A stretch of DNA of 64,000 nucleotides from an uncultured Collinsella sp. GTDB lineage: Bacteria > Actinomycetota > Coriobacteriia > Coriobacteriales > Coriobacteriaceae. This document shows, in pieces, positions 8,038 to 17,001 of this stretch. Below the pieces are notes generated by a model. That model saw only the letters and a program-made list of their open reading frames with translations. It was not told where the DNA came from and searched no databases. The position numbers were made by a program, and so were the translations under genes. The stretch lies in assembly GCA_934654775.1 (NCBI GenBank), contig CAKUGR010000007.1, forward strand, positions 1 through 64,000, in the 5' to 3' direction. Positions within the stretch are counted from its first letter, which is position 1; each line of letters opens with the position of its first letter.

Positions 8038-11000
8038 CTAGGCCCGCGGTACGATCGGGCGGTTAACTTTGGCTAGCATATCAGAAGCGCACGAATCGAG
8101 CGCCCAGCTCCGGAAAGCCGAGAACTCCATGCGCGAGCGCAGGCCCTCCAAATAGCGGATTGACCTGCTCAATTGCACGCGGCCGGGGTTTTCGGCCATC
8201 GCGATGCGACGTGTGTCGTCAAACCCCGAAACGCGGCAGAAACCAAGCTCTTCGAAGATTCCCAGTCCGCTTTCCACCGAGCGCTCATCAACTGGCGTGC
8301 GGGCATCGATGGCAAGGCACATCTGCGCGATATCGATATCACTCGCGCTAAACGAATCGTCTCCGGTCTTGCCGCGGTTGGAGCGCCACATCGTCTGCAG
8401 CGCGCGATAGAGCGTGACGAGCTCGTCGCGCTCGGGCGCATAGCAATCGAGCAGGCGCTCGTTGATGCGGGCGTCGCGTGACGAATAGAGCAGGTGAATC
8501 ACGGCAGGCCGCCCATCGCGGCCGGCGCGTCCGCTCATCTGGTTGAACTCGATGGCGCCAAACGGCATGTGGTAGAGCACGACATGGCGGATATCGGGCA
8601 GGTTCACGCCCTCGCCAAAGGCCGATGTCGAAACGATGCAGCTGAGGCTTCCGTCTCGGAATGCTTCCTCCACGCGGCGGCGATCGGAGCGCGCAAGTCC
8701 GGCGTTATAGAACGCGATACGGGTCGCGCAATCGGGCACGCGCTTGCGCAGCGTCTTGGCGAGCGCCACGGACTGGTCGCGCGAGTTGACGTAGATGACG
8801 GTCTTCTCCCCCGTCGCCACGATGGACACCAGGCGGTTCTCGCGGCTCGCAAGATCGCGGTCGTCCTCGAGCTGCAGGTTCTCGCGCACCGTCTCGTCGA
8901 CCACTGTGCGGGTAATCGGCAGCACGCGGGCGAGCTCGGCCACGACCGGAGCCGTCGCGGTGGCCGTCGCCGCCATAACGACCGGATCGCCCAGGGCCTT
9001 GAGGATATCGGGCATGTCGAGATAGGCGCTGCGGTCGCCGCCCTTGGCAAGACCGGCATGATGCGCCTCATCGATAACGACGAAACCGATGCGCCCCGAA
9101 CGCGCAAACCGGTCGCGGTGAATGGACAGGAACTCGGGCGTCGTGAGCACGATGCCGGTGCGGCCCGAAGCCAAGCCGGCAAACACGTCATCGCGCGCCG
9201 CCTCCACGGTCTCGCCAGTCAGTACGCCTACGCCAATACCGAGCGCGGCCATCGTCGACGAGAGGTGATAGGCCTGGTCGGCAACGAGCGCACGCAGCGG
9301 ATAGACAAAGATGCTCGCACGCCCACGAAGGACCGCCTCGCGCGCGGCGTGCACATGAAAGATAAGAGACTTTCCGCGGCCCGTTCCCATAACGGCCAGA
9401 ACACTTTGGTGATCGGCCAGGGCATCGAGCGCCTCGACCTGCGCGCGGTGCGGCTGGTTCGAGCCGATAAAGCTATGGATAAGCGAGCGCGTCAGCTCGG
9501 TATAGGAAAGCTGGGCGAGCGTTTGGCGCTTGCGGGACTCCAGACGAAGACCAGCGTCCGCAGGCTCCACGCCGCGACGAAGCTGACATGCCGGATCGTC
9601 GATATTGGGCGCCGCGGTATCACGGACCAAGACATCCTTGATCATGAGCTTGGGCTTTACGCGACCTTGCCAATGCTCGGCCACGGCCTCGAACACCAAA
9701 TCGACAGCGCTATCGCAATTGATGAGCCTATCGATCTGCGGCACGCGGAACATAATGGCCGGCACGCTCGCGGCGCCATCCGTCGCCACAAAGCGCATGT
9801 GCTCGCCGGTCTTGCCCACCACGGCGCGATCGCACATCGTCACGCCCTCGGCGGCCAACAGCGGCACCTTGTTGCCCTGGCCAAACGGCTCAAGGCGAGA
9901 AATCTGTTCGATGGTCTCGATATTCAGTTCGGAAAGGTCGACAGTAGCAGCAACCTCGTCGGTGTCTTCAAAGTCCTCGGCAGGAAGCTCGGACAGTACG
10001 GCGGAAAGACGGCGGCGGAACTCATCGAGCTTGGATGCCTCGATAGTCACGCCCACCGCGCCCGCATGCCCGCCGCGACGAATCAGCAGATCGGAGCAGC
10101 GTTCTACGGCGTCGAACAGGTTGACCTTGCCCACCGAGCGACCCGAACCGCGAGCGATACCGTCTTCGATCGAGAAGAGCAGCGCCGGCACGTGATAACG
10201 GTTGGTCAGGCGGCTCGCTACGATACCCTTGACGCCCTCGTGCCAGCCCTCGCCACCCACGACGATTGCGCGACCGCCATCATAGGTCTCCTCGACCTTT
10301 GCCATGGCGTCGCGTGTGAGCTCAGCCTCGATCTCGCGGCGCTGACGGTTGATCTCCTCGAGCTCGGCCGCCAGCGCGCTTGCCTCGATGGGATCGCGGG
10401 CAAGCAGCAGGTCGAGCGCCAGCTTGGGATCGGCCATGCGGCCGGCGGCGTTCAAGCGAGGAATGAGCGAAAACGACAGGCCATCGGCCGTAATGCTAGA
10501 GAGGTCGGCCTTGGCGAGCGCGGCCAGCGCGATATAGCCGGGGCGGGCGGTCACGCGCATCTGCTGGATGCCCTCGGCGACCAGTGCGCGATTCTCGGGC
10601 GTGAGCGGCATCATGTCGGACACGGTACCAAGCGCCGCAACCTCGATCAGCGAACGCCAATACGACGGCTTGCCCAGACGCTCGCCCAAAACCTGCACCA
10701 GCTTGAGTGCCACGCCGGCACCGGCAAGCTCGCGCGAGGGACCCTCGTCCTCGAGCTTAGGGTCGGTCAGGGGCACGCCCTGCGGCACCTGGTCGGAGGG
10801 CTCGTGATGGTCCGTGACCACCAAATCGATCCCCAGGCTCTCCAGATAGGAAACCTCTTCCTTGACGGCGATGCCGTTATCGACGGTCACGATCAGCTGG
10901 GGGCGAGCGAGCTCGTTAACGCGGTCGAGCGCCGCGCGCGAAAGACCGTAGCCCTCGTCAAAGCGATGCGGAATAAACGGCGTGACATCGGCGCCAAACG

Positions 11001-11325
11001 TATGCAGTGCCTCGGTCAGCAGGCAGGTCGACGTAATGCCGTCGACATCAAAATCGCCGAAGACGGCGATGTGCTCGTGGTTGCGAATGGCACGCTCGAC
11101 GCGGTCGGCAACGACCGACATACCCGGAATAATGAGTGGGTCGGCCCAGTCGCGGTCGAGCGAAGGCGTCAAAAACAGCTGGCCCTCCTCGATGGAGCCA
11201 ATGCCGTGCGCGACCATAATGCGCGCCACCAGCCCGGGAATGCCCAGACCGGCCGAAAGCTCCTTTTCGAGCTCGGGATTTTGCTGGGCGACCGCCCAGC
11301 GATGCGTCGTCTTAAGCGATGACAT
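8038..11325 (-). CDS. recJ: RecJ exonuclease fused to a DEAH-box helicase
   Basis: One 1,095-residue chain with two enzymes. The N-terminal part (about 1-580) is RecJ, a 5'-3' single-strand DNA exonuclease: DHH motifs FGDFDVDG (near 91), VDNGI and VVTDHHEP (near 175), and DHHA1 with RGSGRSVG and RRGGHAGAVG. The C-terminal part (about 610-1095) is a RecQ/ComFA-like superfamily 2 helicase: GTGRGKS at 647-653, IDEAHH near 752, an AATATATA motif III, STSAFGEGVNLPD, and QMSGRAGRDGR as motif VI. Both halves look active. Joining helicase and nuclease would mimic the RecQ-RecJ end-resection pair. The ATG at 11325 (MSSLKTTH) has weak GGGGGTGGG upstream; a GTG at 11370 would add 15 residues. A 21-codon frame starting at 11377 overlaps this start. 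Confidence 0.92.
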   Translation of the reverse strand: MSSLKTTHRWAVAQQNPELEKELSAGLGIPGLVARIMVAHGIGSIEEGQLFLTPSLDRDWADPLIIPGMSVVADRVERAIRNHEHIAVFGDFDVDGITSTCLLTEALHTFGADVTPFIPHRFDEGYGLSRAALDRVNELARPQLIVTVDNGIAVKEEVSYLESLGIDLVVTDHHEPSDQVPQGVPLTDPKLEDEGPSRELAGAGVALKLVQVLGERLGKPSYWRSLIEVAALGTVSDMMPLTPENRALVAEGIQQMRVTARPGYIALAALAKADLSSITADGLSFSLIPRLNAAGRMADPKLALDLLLARDPIEASALAAELEEINRQRREIEAELTRDAMAKVEETYDGGRAIVVGGEGWHEGVKGIVASRLTNRYHVPALLFSIEDGIARGSGRSVGKVNLFDAVERCSDLLIRRGGHAGAVGVTIEASKLDEFRRRLSAVLSELPAEDFEDTDEVAATVDLSELNIETIEQISRLEPFGQGNKVPLLAAEGVTMCDRAVVGKTGEHMRFVATDGAASVPAIMFRVPQIDRLINCDSAVDLVFEAVAEHWQGRVKPKLMIKDVLVRDTAAPNIDDPACQLRRGVEPADAGLRLESRKRQTLAQLSYTELTRSLIHSFIGSNQPHRAQVEALDALADHQSVLAVMGTGRGKSLIFHVHAAREAVLRGRASIFVYPLRALVADQAYHLSSTMAALGIGVGVLTGETVEAARDDVFAGLASGRTGIVLTTPEFLSIHRDRFARSGRIGFVVIDEAHHAGLAKGGDRSAYLDMPDILKALGDPVVMAATATATAPVVAELARVLPITRTVVDETVRENLQLEDDRDLASRENRLVSIVATGEKTVIYVNSRDQSVALAKTLRKRVPDCATRIAFYNAGLARSDRRRVEEAFRDGSLSCIVSTSAFGEGVNLPDIRHVVLYHMPFGAIEFNQMSGRAGRDGRPAVIHLLYSSRDARINERLLDCYAPERDELVTLYRALQTMWRSNRGKTGDDSFSASDIDIAQMCLAIDARTPVDERSVESGLGIFEELGFCRVSGFDDTRRIAMAENPGRVQLSRSIRYLEGLRSRMEFSAFRSWALDSCASDMLAKVNRPIVPRA

Positions 11326-11600
11326 AGGCGCCCACCCCCGATAGGGGCAGGTCGCCGCGATACCTCTCACGGTTCATAGCGATGAGTCCTCTGTGTATGC
11401 CCGCTTCGGCAGGCAGATCTGTTGAACGGATTTATTATACCGTGCAGCACGGACGCAAAACGCCGCAGTACGCCCCGGTTTCGGCAAACGAAGACGGCAA
11501 CATCCTCGAAATATTCGAGCGTTTCTGCCGCACGAACGCATGCAAGCGTCTAGCATATCCATTCATATGCATTCATGGGCAAAGGGAGTCGCAGGGATAT

Positions 11601-12599
11601 ATGAAGCAATGGATTGGACTGGGTAAGTTCCTCGCGGGGCACATGCAGGTCATCGTCCCGATTTGCGTGGCGCTCGGTGTGCTCTTTCCCCAGCAGATCG
11701 GCGTGCTCAAGCCCATCGTTCCCGCCCTGTTTGCTTTTATGACGTTCCAAGGTGCGCTCAGCAACACCTTTCACCAGGTGGCCGAGGTATTCCGTCGTCC
11801 GCTACACCTGATTCTGGCGCTGTTGGTCTCGGCAGTGCTCATCCCCATCGCCGCCTATGCCATGGGATCGTTGTTCTTTGGTTCCAACCCCAACCTTGTC
11901 TGCGGCATCGTGCTCGAATACAGCGTGCCCGTAGCCGTCACCGCCTTTATGTGGATTAGCATGTTCGGCGGCAACGGCCCGCTCGCGCTCACCATCATCC
12001 TGACGTCCTCGGTCATCTCACCTGTGACGATTCCTCTTACGCTCAAGCTCCTGCTGGGCGCCACCGTCTCGATCGATGTGCCGAGCATGATGCAGAACAT
12101 GGCCTTTATGATCGCCATCCCCGCCGTGCTCGGTATCGTCATCAACGAGCTCACGCGCGGCTGGGGTCACGAGAAGCTCTCCCCCGCGCTCTCGCCCGCC
12201 TGCAAGTTCATGATGATGGGCGTCATCGCATCCAACTCCACCGCCATGAGCGAGTACGTGCTGCGCATGAATGTTGAGCGCTTGGAAGTCGCCCTCTTTA
12301 TCCTGGTGTTCGCCATCAGCGGCTTTATCATCGGCATTCTGGTCGCACGCGCCCTGCACCTGCCGTATAGCGAGACGACCACCATGTGCTTTACCTGCGG
12401 CATGCGCAATATCTCTTCGGGTGCCGTCATCGCCACGCAGTATTTTCCCGGCGAGGTCGTGTTCCCCGTCATGTGCGGCACACTGTTTCAGCAGGTGCTG
12501 GCCTCGATTATCGGGCATCTCTTTGAGCGCCTGACCGGCGAGGAGCGCGCCAAACAGCGCAAGCGGGTCAAGGCCGGCCGCGACGCGATGGCACGCTAG
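11601..12599 (+). CDS. Bile acid:sodium symporter (BASS)-family transporter
   Basis: Integral membrane protein of 332 residues with about nine to ten hydrophobic segments, of the BASS superfamily (bile acid:sodium, arsenite Acr3 and pantoate-type carriers). Typical elements are the NPxxx region GSNPNLVCGIVLEYSVPVAV and the later MGVIASNSTAMSEYV and CGMRNISSGAVIA stretches, which correspond to the helix-broken crossing segments. No Acr3-type cysteine signature is evident. The start at 11601 is chosen for GGGAGT...AGGG before ATG and because hydrophobic sequence begins there. It stands alone, divergent from the RecJ-helicase gene. Substrate cannot be read from sequence; bile salts are one possibility in a gut organism. 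Confidence 0.8.
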   Translation: MKQWIGLGKFLAGHMQVIVPICVALGVLFPQQIGVLKPIVPALFAFMTFQGALSNTFHQVAEVFRRPLHLILALLVSAVLIPIAAYAMGSLFFGSNPNLVCGIVLEYSVPVAVTAFMWISMFGGNGPLALTIILTSSVISPVTIPLTLKLLLGATVSIDVPSMMQNMAFMIAIPAVLGIVINELTRGWGHEKLSPALSPACKFMMMGVIASNSTAMSEYVLRMNVERLEVALFILVFAISGFIIGILVARALHLPYSETTTMCFTCGMRNISSGAVIATQYFPGEVVFPVMCGTLFQQVLASIIGHLFERLTGEERAKQRKRVKAGRDAMAR

Positions 12600-12627
12600 A
12601 CTGTCCGCATTACGCGGGTGTCAGTCT
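12598..12627. terminator. Hairpin between convergent genes
   Basis: AGACTG (12598-12603) and CAGTCT (12622-12627) close an imperfect hairpin with an inner CGC/GCG stem. It lies between the stops of two convergent genes, so it may serve both; no clear T run is seen. Confidence 0.4.
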
Positions 12628-12629
12628 TG

Positions 12630-13427
12630 CTATACGAGCGTTTCCAGATGCGCGCGTAGGCGCTCAGCATCGATATCGAGCGTGGTCTCGGCATTGACCT
12701 GGGCCAGACGATAGCCCACAAAGTAGGGCGAAACCACCCAACGCGGCAGCGCCTTGGCGATGGTTCGGCCGTCCGTGTGGTAGAAGAACAGGTTGTACGA
12801 CTCCGCGCGACCGCCGTGGTGCTCGTGCAGGATATAGCGCAGGGCAACCTGAATCGCATCGGCAAATAGATCGGCCTCGGCTTGATCGTGCGCGTCGTCG
12901 CTGGTGGCGATTCCCTGTGGGGCCGAGACATTGACCTCAAAGAACCCCATGATCGGCTGGGTTGAGATGTTGACCGAGATTCTCCCCTGCTCCCAGACAT
13001 TGATGCCTTCGAAATTGGCGGAAGTCAGCGAAGCATAGCCGTCCTCCTGTTCCAAGCCCACAATCTGCATGTGTGGATGAACCAGACTGCCGCCCGAAAG
13101 CGGGCCCTTGTTCTTGTACATGAGCACACTGAGGTACTGTTGGGAATCGATCATCTGCTGCCAACAGCCCAGGGCAAACCGCATCACATGATGCAGCTCA
13201 TCCGGTTCATAGGTCACCAGGTCGGCGTCGTGATTGGCCGACTCGATCAATACGGTCTGACGGGTGGCCCGCAAAGTCTTGAACTTATTCTCGAGCCAGA
13301 TGCAGTCACCGTCGCGCTGGATGATGTTGGCGAGCCCCTCCGTGTCGCAAAAGGGGCACGCGGTGCCAGGGCGACGATTATCGTCGGGCTTACCGTTCGC
13401 CTGCTGAACGTCAAATACCAGCGCCAC
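12630..13427 (-). CDS. DUF4931 protein (GalT/HIT-like fold)
   Basis: A 265-residue protein resembling DUF4931, which is related to galactose-1-phosphate uridylyltransferases and HIT hydrolases. The active-site-like motif is SLVHPHMQIVGL (HxH). CPFCDTEG near residue 25 gives one Cys pair as in GalT zinc sites. Nucleotidyl-transfer or hydrolysis activity is inferred from the fold; no substrate is known. The GTG start at 13427 has GGAGG 9 bases upstream, inside the last codons of cutC, so the two are translationally close and form a two-gene operon. Confidence 0.75.
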   Translation of the reverse strand: MALVFDVQQANGKPDDNRRPGTACPFCDTEGLANIIQRDGDCIWLENKFKTLRATRQTVLIESANHDADLVTYEPDELHHVMRFALGCWQQMIDSQQYLSVLMYKNKGPLSGGSLVHPHMQIVGLEQEDGYASLTSANFEGINVWEQGRISVNISTQPIMGFFEVNVSAPQGIATSDDAHDQAEADLFADAIQVALRYILHEHHGGRAESYNLFFYHTDGRTIAKALPRWVVSPYFVGYRLAQVNAETTLDIDAERLRAHLETLV

Positions 13428-13430
13428 GGG

Positions 13431-14108
13431 TTATACCTCCATCGGCACGATCTTGGTGCCATGGAGCTCGGAGACGCCGAGCGCCGCCGCGACCACATCG
13501 CGATTGGCCATGGTGATGCCGCCGCCGGGGAGGATGGTCAGGCGATCACCCGCATACTCGATAAGACGTGACAGGCGCTCCAAGTTGTCCTCGATCGGCG
13601 TGCCAGAAGCACCACCGTGCGTCAGAATGCGCGTAACGCCACAGTCAGCAAGCGTGTCAATCGCATCGAGCTGAGCCTCCGGCGAGAGCTGGTCAAACGC
13701 CATGTGGAAGGTGATGTCGATGGGTTCGCGCTTGCACTCCTCGGTCGCACAGCCCGCAGCCATCACGAGGGCGCCGAGCGCGAGCTCGTCGAGCGCCCAG
13801 CCGCCGGCACAGGGCTTGCAGCATCCAAAGACTAGGCCGTCAACGCCGGCGCTCACAGCAAGGCCCAGGTCCATCTCCATCATGCGCAGCTCGTCCTGGT
13901 TGTAATGAAAGTCGCCACCACGCGGACGAATCATGCACATCACTCGCGCGTCATGCTCGTGAGCGTAGCTGACCGTAGCGCTAATAACGCCGGCGGAAGG
14001 CGTGGTGCCACCGACGGCGAGGTTGTCACACAGCTCAATGCGCCTTGCACCGGCATCGATGGCCGCCGACACCCGCTCAAAGTTCTCGGCACAAAACTCG
14101 TACAGCAT
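13431..14108 (-). CDS. cutC: CutC family protein
   Basis: CutC-family TIM-barrel protein of 225 residues, once called copper homeostasis protein; its biochemical role is unresolved. Family features are MLYEFCAENFERV, GARRIELCDNLAVGGTTPS, the MIRPRGGDFHY motif, GVDGLVFG, THMAFD-like ITFHMAFDQL, and TRILTHGGASG near the C-terminus. The frame runs back to 14345, but the family start (MLYEF) is at 14108, preceded by GGGGGT. First gene of the operon with DUF4931. Confidence 0.9.
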   Translation of the reverse strand: MLYEFCAENFERVSAAIDAGARRIELCDNLAVGGTTPSAGVISATVSYAHEHDARVMCMIRPRGGDFHYNQDELRMMEMDLGLAVSAGVDGLVFGCCKPCAGGWALDELALGALVMAAGCATEECKREPIDITFHMAFDQLSPEAQLDAIDTLADCGVTRILTHGGASGTPIEDNLERLSRLIEYAGDRLTILPGGGITMANRDVVAAALGVSELHGTKIVPMEV

Positions 14109-14166
14109 AGATAGACCCCCAAAGACAGCAGATGTTTTCCGACGGGCATTGTCACACATCCCCATG

Positions 14167-14235
14167 AAGTTGCGGTGGAATAGGGACTGTTTTGGCCTCT
14201 GGAGCCCGTATTCAGTCCCTATTTCACCGCAACTT
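14167..14235. repeat. 23-bp inverted repeat, palindromic element
   Basis: Arms 14167-14189 and 14213-14235 are complementary over 23 bases with one mismatch, around a 23-base centre. It lies between the divergent cutC and 14366 genes, where a terminator is not needed, so it is more likely an inserted palindromic element. The arms carry a TAGGGACTG phrase related to phrases in other palindromes of this window. Confidence 0.75.
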
Positions 14236-14365
14236 AGAATGATTCCTTGGGAACGGCGCGGCTTGCCGAAAAAAGGTTGCCGATGGTGAATGTTGCGCAA
14301 CAAGATTTTCGAATCCCGATTAACCATGGCAGTATCGACATTCATATTTAGAGGAAAGGATTGCC

Positions 14366-15955
14366 ATGTTTAAGAGCATCCAAAAGAGTGGAAGGATCGC
14401 AGCAGTCGCCATCGGCCTGATCGCGGCCTTGTCTCCGCTCGCAGCCCCTCCCGCAGCATTAGCCGGCGGTAGCGTACCGACGCCCGAGCTGGAGAAGTCA
14501 TACAGTTTTAAGGCCAGCGGCGACATCTCTCGTATCGGCACAAGCGATGATACACAATTCGGCTATCTGTACGATTACGATGATGATTTCAACTACAAGA
14601 GGATGACTCTCATCAATTTCAATGACGGCAGTTCAAGCCCCATTGCTATCCCAGATAAAAGTCTTGATTCCGTGGGCTTCACCGGCATCGACCAACTTTA
14701 CTGGGCTGACGGTAACAATTTGGTCATATTCTCACCAAGCAACCAAACTCAAGCAGTACATCCCATCATTTCAGCCAAATATGCCTACGCAAAAGCAACC
14801 GTCTCCGATGACGGTAAGAGAGCGGCCGTGGAACACTATGACCATGAAGATAATCCTAAAAAAGTTGAAATCTATGACCTTGGATCCGACGAACTAATCC
14901 AAACGTATCAATCAAATAAAGATGACTCTTCGTACTACTACTCAAAAGATATGAGCCGCCTATATGCCCAACAGGACAATACCAAAGACGGCGTTTTCGC
15001 ACTTAGGGTCTTCAATTGTGATACGGGATCAACAGAATTAAAAACAGTTAACGTGAAAACAGACGATAAGTCTCTGGACTTCTACTATATAATTAACGAT
15101 TATGACTCGGACACTATTTTTTTCGAAAGCAACATCGCGTTAATGAAAGTCGACCGCGAAGGAAATATGAGCGTTCTTTTTAACGATGTTGAGCACGCCC
15201 CTGGAGATTTATATTCATCCTCATCGGAAGAGTTCTTTTCCATCTACACAAAGAAGGGGTCGGACGATCTTTTTGATGACGATGAAGGCTACTACTATTT
15301 GAATACAGAGAATGCCAACCTCGCCGTTTACGATTTGAAAAGTAATGAAATAATCAGCTCGATTGCTTTCCCCTTTGGCGATGGAGGCCTCGATGATATT
15401 TCGCATGATGGCGGCATCTTGCTTGGGACGTACTCAGACGATGACAAGTCTGCGGCATGCCTAGTCGATGCAAAAACCGGGGCAAAGAGCGAGTTTGACT
15501 CTCATTGGTGCGACCAACTTTCGTTCATAAATGGCGATCGCAAGATTTTGGCAGCTTATGTCGACGAAGACGACTCTGCAACGGTCCACGTGAACATCTA
15601 TAAGTCCAATATCCCCCATTCACTACCCGAGGATGTGCTGTACTTTGTCCAAACTCATCTGCCGTTTGTTATTGGCGGTGGCGTGGCAATCGTCCTCATC
15701 ATCGGTGGCGCGATTGTTGTCCTTTGTATCCGCAAGAAGCGCGCGAAGACCGCGAACGGTACGACAGACGCAGCCCCCAAGCCTCAGCGCAAGCAGCGTC
15801 GCCGAAAGAAGCGCACCCATCCCAACGTCGCAGTGCCCACAGCACCGGGAATGCCAGCAAACCCGGCCGAGCCTGCCCGCTTCTGCCGTCACTGCGGGAC
15901 CCCGCTCGTGCCCGAAGCTCAGTTCTGCCCCACATGCGGACAAAAAGTAGACTAG
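14366..15955 (+). CDS. Exported single-pass protein with C-terminal zinc ribbon
   Basis: A 529-residue protein of unknown function. A signal peptide spans about 1-33 (hydrophobic core, then ALAGG). A long acidic ectodomain follows (about 34-430), rich in Tyr/Asp and repeated strand-like blocks, suggesting a beta-propeller or similar fold; this is inference. One transmembrane helix lies at 433-455, then a basic linker (KKRAK, KQRRRKKRTH), and a zinc ribbon with Cys507, Cys510, Cys521 and Cys524 (CRHCG...CPTCG). Topology would put the ribbon in the cytoplasm. AGGAAAGG precedes the ATG. The ectodomain-coding part is clearly AT-richer than neighbouring genes, suggesting transfer or different selection. 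Confidence 0.75.
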   Translation: MFKSIQKSGRIAAVAIGLIAALSPLAAPPAALAGGSVPTPELEKSYSFKASGDISRIGTSDDTQFGYLYDYDDDFNYKRMTLINFNDGSSSPIAIPDKSLDSVGFTGIDQLYWADGNNLVIFSPSNQTQAVHPIISAKYAYAKATVSDDGKRAAVEHYDHEDNPKKVEIYDLGSDELIQTYQSNKDDSSYYYSKDMSRLYAQQDNTKDGVFALRVFNCDTGSTELKTVNVKTDDKSLDFYYIINDYDSDTIFFESNIALMKVDREGNMSVLFNDVEHAPGDLYSSSSEEFFSIYTKKGSDDLFDDDEGYYYLNTENANLAVYDLKSNEIISSIAFPFGDGGLDDISHDGGILLGTYSDDDKSAACLVDAKTGAKSEFDSHWCDQLSFINGDRKILAAYVDEDDSATVHVNIYKSNIPHSLPEDVLYFVQTHLPFVIGGGVAIVLIIGGAIVVLCIRKKRAKTANGTTDAAPKPQRKQRRRKKRTHPNVAVPTAPGMPANPAEPARFCRHCGTPLVPEAQFCPTCGQKVD

Positions 15956-15986
15956 CGAACAAAACCCAATAGACCCCAACCACCAA

Positions 15987-16025
15987 GGCCCCGTTCCGAA
16001 ACACTCCAGAACGGGGCCCTATTTT
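15987..16025 (+). terminator. Terminator after the zinc-ribbon protein
   Basis: GGCCCCGTTC (15987-15996) pairs with GAACGGGGCC (16009-16018) around 12 bases, followed by CTATTTT. It ends the 14366-15955 gene. Confidence 0.85.
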
Positions 16026-16056
16026 GAAGCAAGGGGGTCAGGTTTATTCAAAGTAG

Positions 16057-16106
16057 TCGTTGGGGACGTTCTTAAACGACTAGTCATTCAAGAACGTCCC
16101 CAACGA
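16057..16106. repeat. 17-bp inverted repeat with palindromic centre
   Basis: A perfect 17-bp inverted repeat (16057-16073 with 16090-16106) whose 16-base loop contains GACTAGTC. It lies between convergent genes, just after the phrase GTCAGGTTTATT seen near other palindromes here. Likely a mobile palindromic element rather than a terminator. Confidence 0.7.
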
Positions 16107-16147
16107 ATACTCCGGCAACCTCGATGTTTTGGCAACGGCAGCGAAAA

Positions 16148-16240
16148 CCCGCCAGAGCGAGCAAGGTGCCTTGAAACGAGGCGGCATTGACCTTCCGGTC
16201 ATGCCGCCGAAGTTGAAAGGCAGATTGCCGCTCTGGCGGG
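16148..16240 (-). terminator. Large nested hairpin ending the liv operon
   Basis: A 93-base nested palindrome: outer 12-bp stem (16148-16159 with 16229-16240), TGCCTT/AAGGCA (16167-16172 with 16217-16222), GGCGGCAT/ATGCCGCC (16180-16187 with 16201-16208), and GACC-TTCC-GGTC at the tip. On the minus strand it is followed by TTTTC. It probably ends the liv transcript, yet it is much larger than usual. Confidence 0.6.
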
Positions 16241-16256
16241 CTTGCAGCGTCAAGCC

Positions 16257-16284
16257 GTTACGCGGTTTGGTAAAACCGCGTAAC
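16257..16284. repeat. 12-bp hairpin at the livF stop
   Basis: GTTACGCGGTTT (16257-16268) and its exact complement (16273-16284) around GGTA. It begins 3 bases after the livF stop and has no T run, so it may be an mRNA-stability hairpin preceding the large hairpin. Confidence 0.6.
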
Positions 16285-16287
16285 TAG

Positions 16288-17001
16288 TTAGCCACCAAGA
16301 TATGCTTTGCGCACGTTGTCGTCGTGCAGGAGCTCTTGGCCGGTGCCGGTCATGGTGATCTTGCCGGTCTCGAGCACGTAGCCGCGCGTGGCGATGGAAA
16401 GCGCCATCTGCGCGTTCTGCTCGACCAGAAGCACCGTGGTTCCGGCCTTGTGCAAGTCCTCGACAATCTGGAAGATCTGCTCAATCAGAATCGGTGCCAA
16501 GCCCATAGAGGGCTCATCGAGCATGAGCAGCTTGGGGTTGCTCATAAGGGCGCGGCCCATAACGAGCATCTGCTGTTCGCCGCCCGAAAGGGTGCCGGCG
16601 ACCTGGCGACGGCGCTCCTTAAGGCGCGGGAACTGCTCATAGACGCGCTCAAGGCCCGGAGCCACCGTGGACTTGGGCTGCGTGTAGGCGCCCATCTCCA
16701 GGTTCTCCTCGACCGTCATCTGCAAAAACGCGCGACGGCCCTCGGGCACCTGGGCCAGGCCCTTGCCCACCAGCTTGTCGGCAGGCGTATGGGTAATGTC
16801 CTCGCCCATAAACTTGATGGAGCCGGTCTTGGAACGCAGCAGGCCCGAGACGGTCTTAAGCGTCGTGGACTTGCCGGCGCCGTTGGCACCGATCAGAGCC
16901 ACGATCTCGCCCTCGTTGACGTTAAAGGAGATGTCCTTGATGGCGTGGATCGCGCCGTACCAGACGTTGATGTTGTAGACGGAAAGCATCGGCTCTGCCA
17001 T
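16288..17001 (-). CDS. livF: Branched-chain amino acid ABC transporter ATPase LivF
   Basis: Cytoplasmic ATPase of the high-affinity branched-chain amino-acid importer. The 237-residue product has GANGAGKST (Walker A), the signature LSGGEQQMLVMGRAL and LLMLDEPSMGLAP (Walker B), and HVEQN-like LLVEQNAQMAL, typical of LivF. It immediately follows livG with no gap between stop and start and is the last gene of the operon. Confidence 0.95.
   Translation of the reverse strand: MAEPMLSVYNINVWYGAIHAIKDISFNVNEGEIVALIGANGAGKSTTLKTVSGLLRSKTGSIKFMGEDITHTPADKLVGKGLAQVPEGRRAFLQMTVEENLEMGAYTQPKSTVAPGLERVYEQFPRLKERRRQVAGTLSGGEQQMLVMGRALMSNPKLLMLDEPSMGLAPILIEQIFQIVEDLHKAGTTVLLVEQNAQMALSIATRGYVLETGKITMTGTGQELLHDDNVRKAYLGG

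Noticed and set aside
8494..11322. A 942-codon open frame opposite the RecJ-helicase gene
   Set aside because: Same cause; the real gene on the minus strand has all catalytic motifs.
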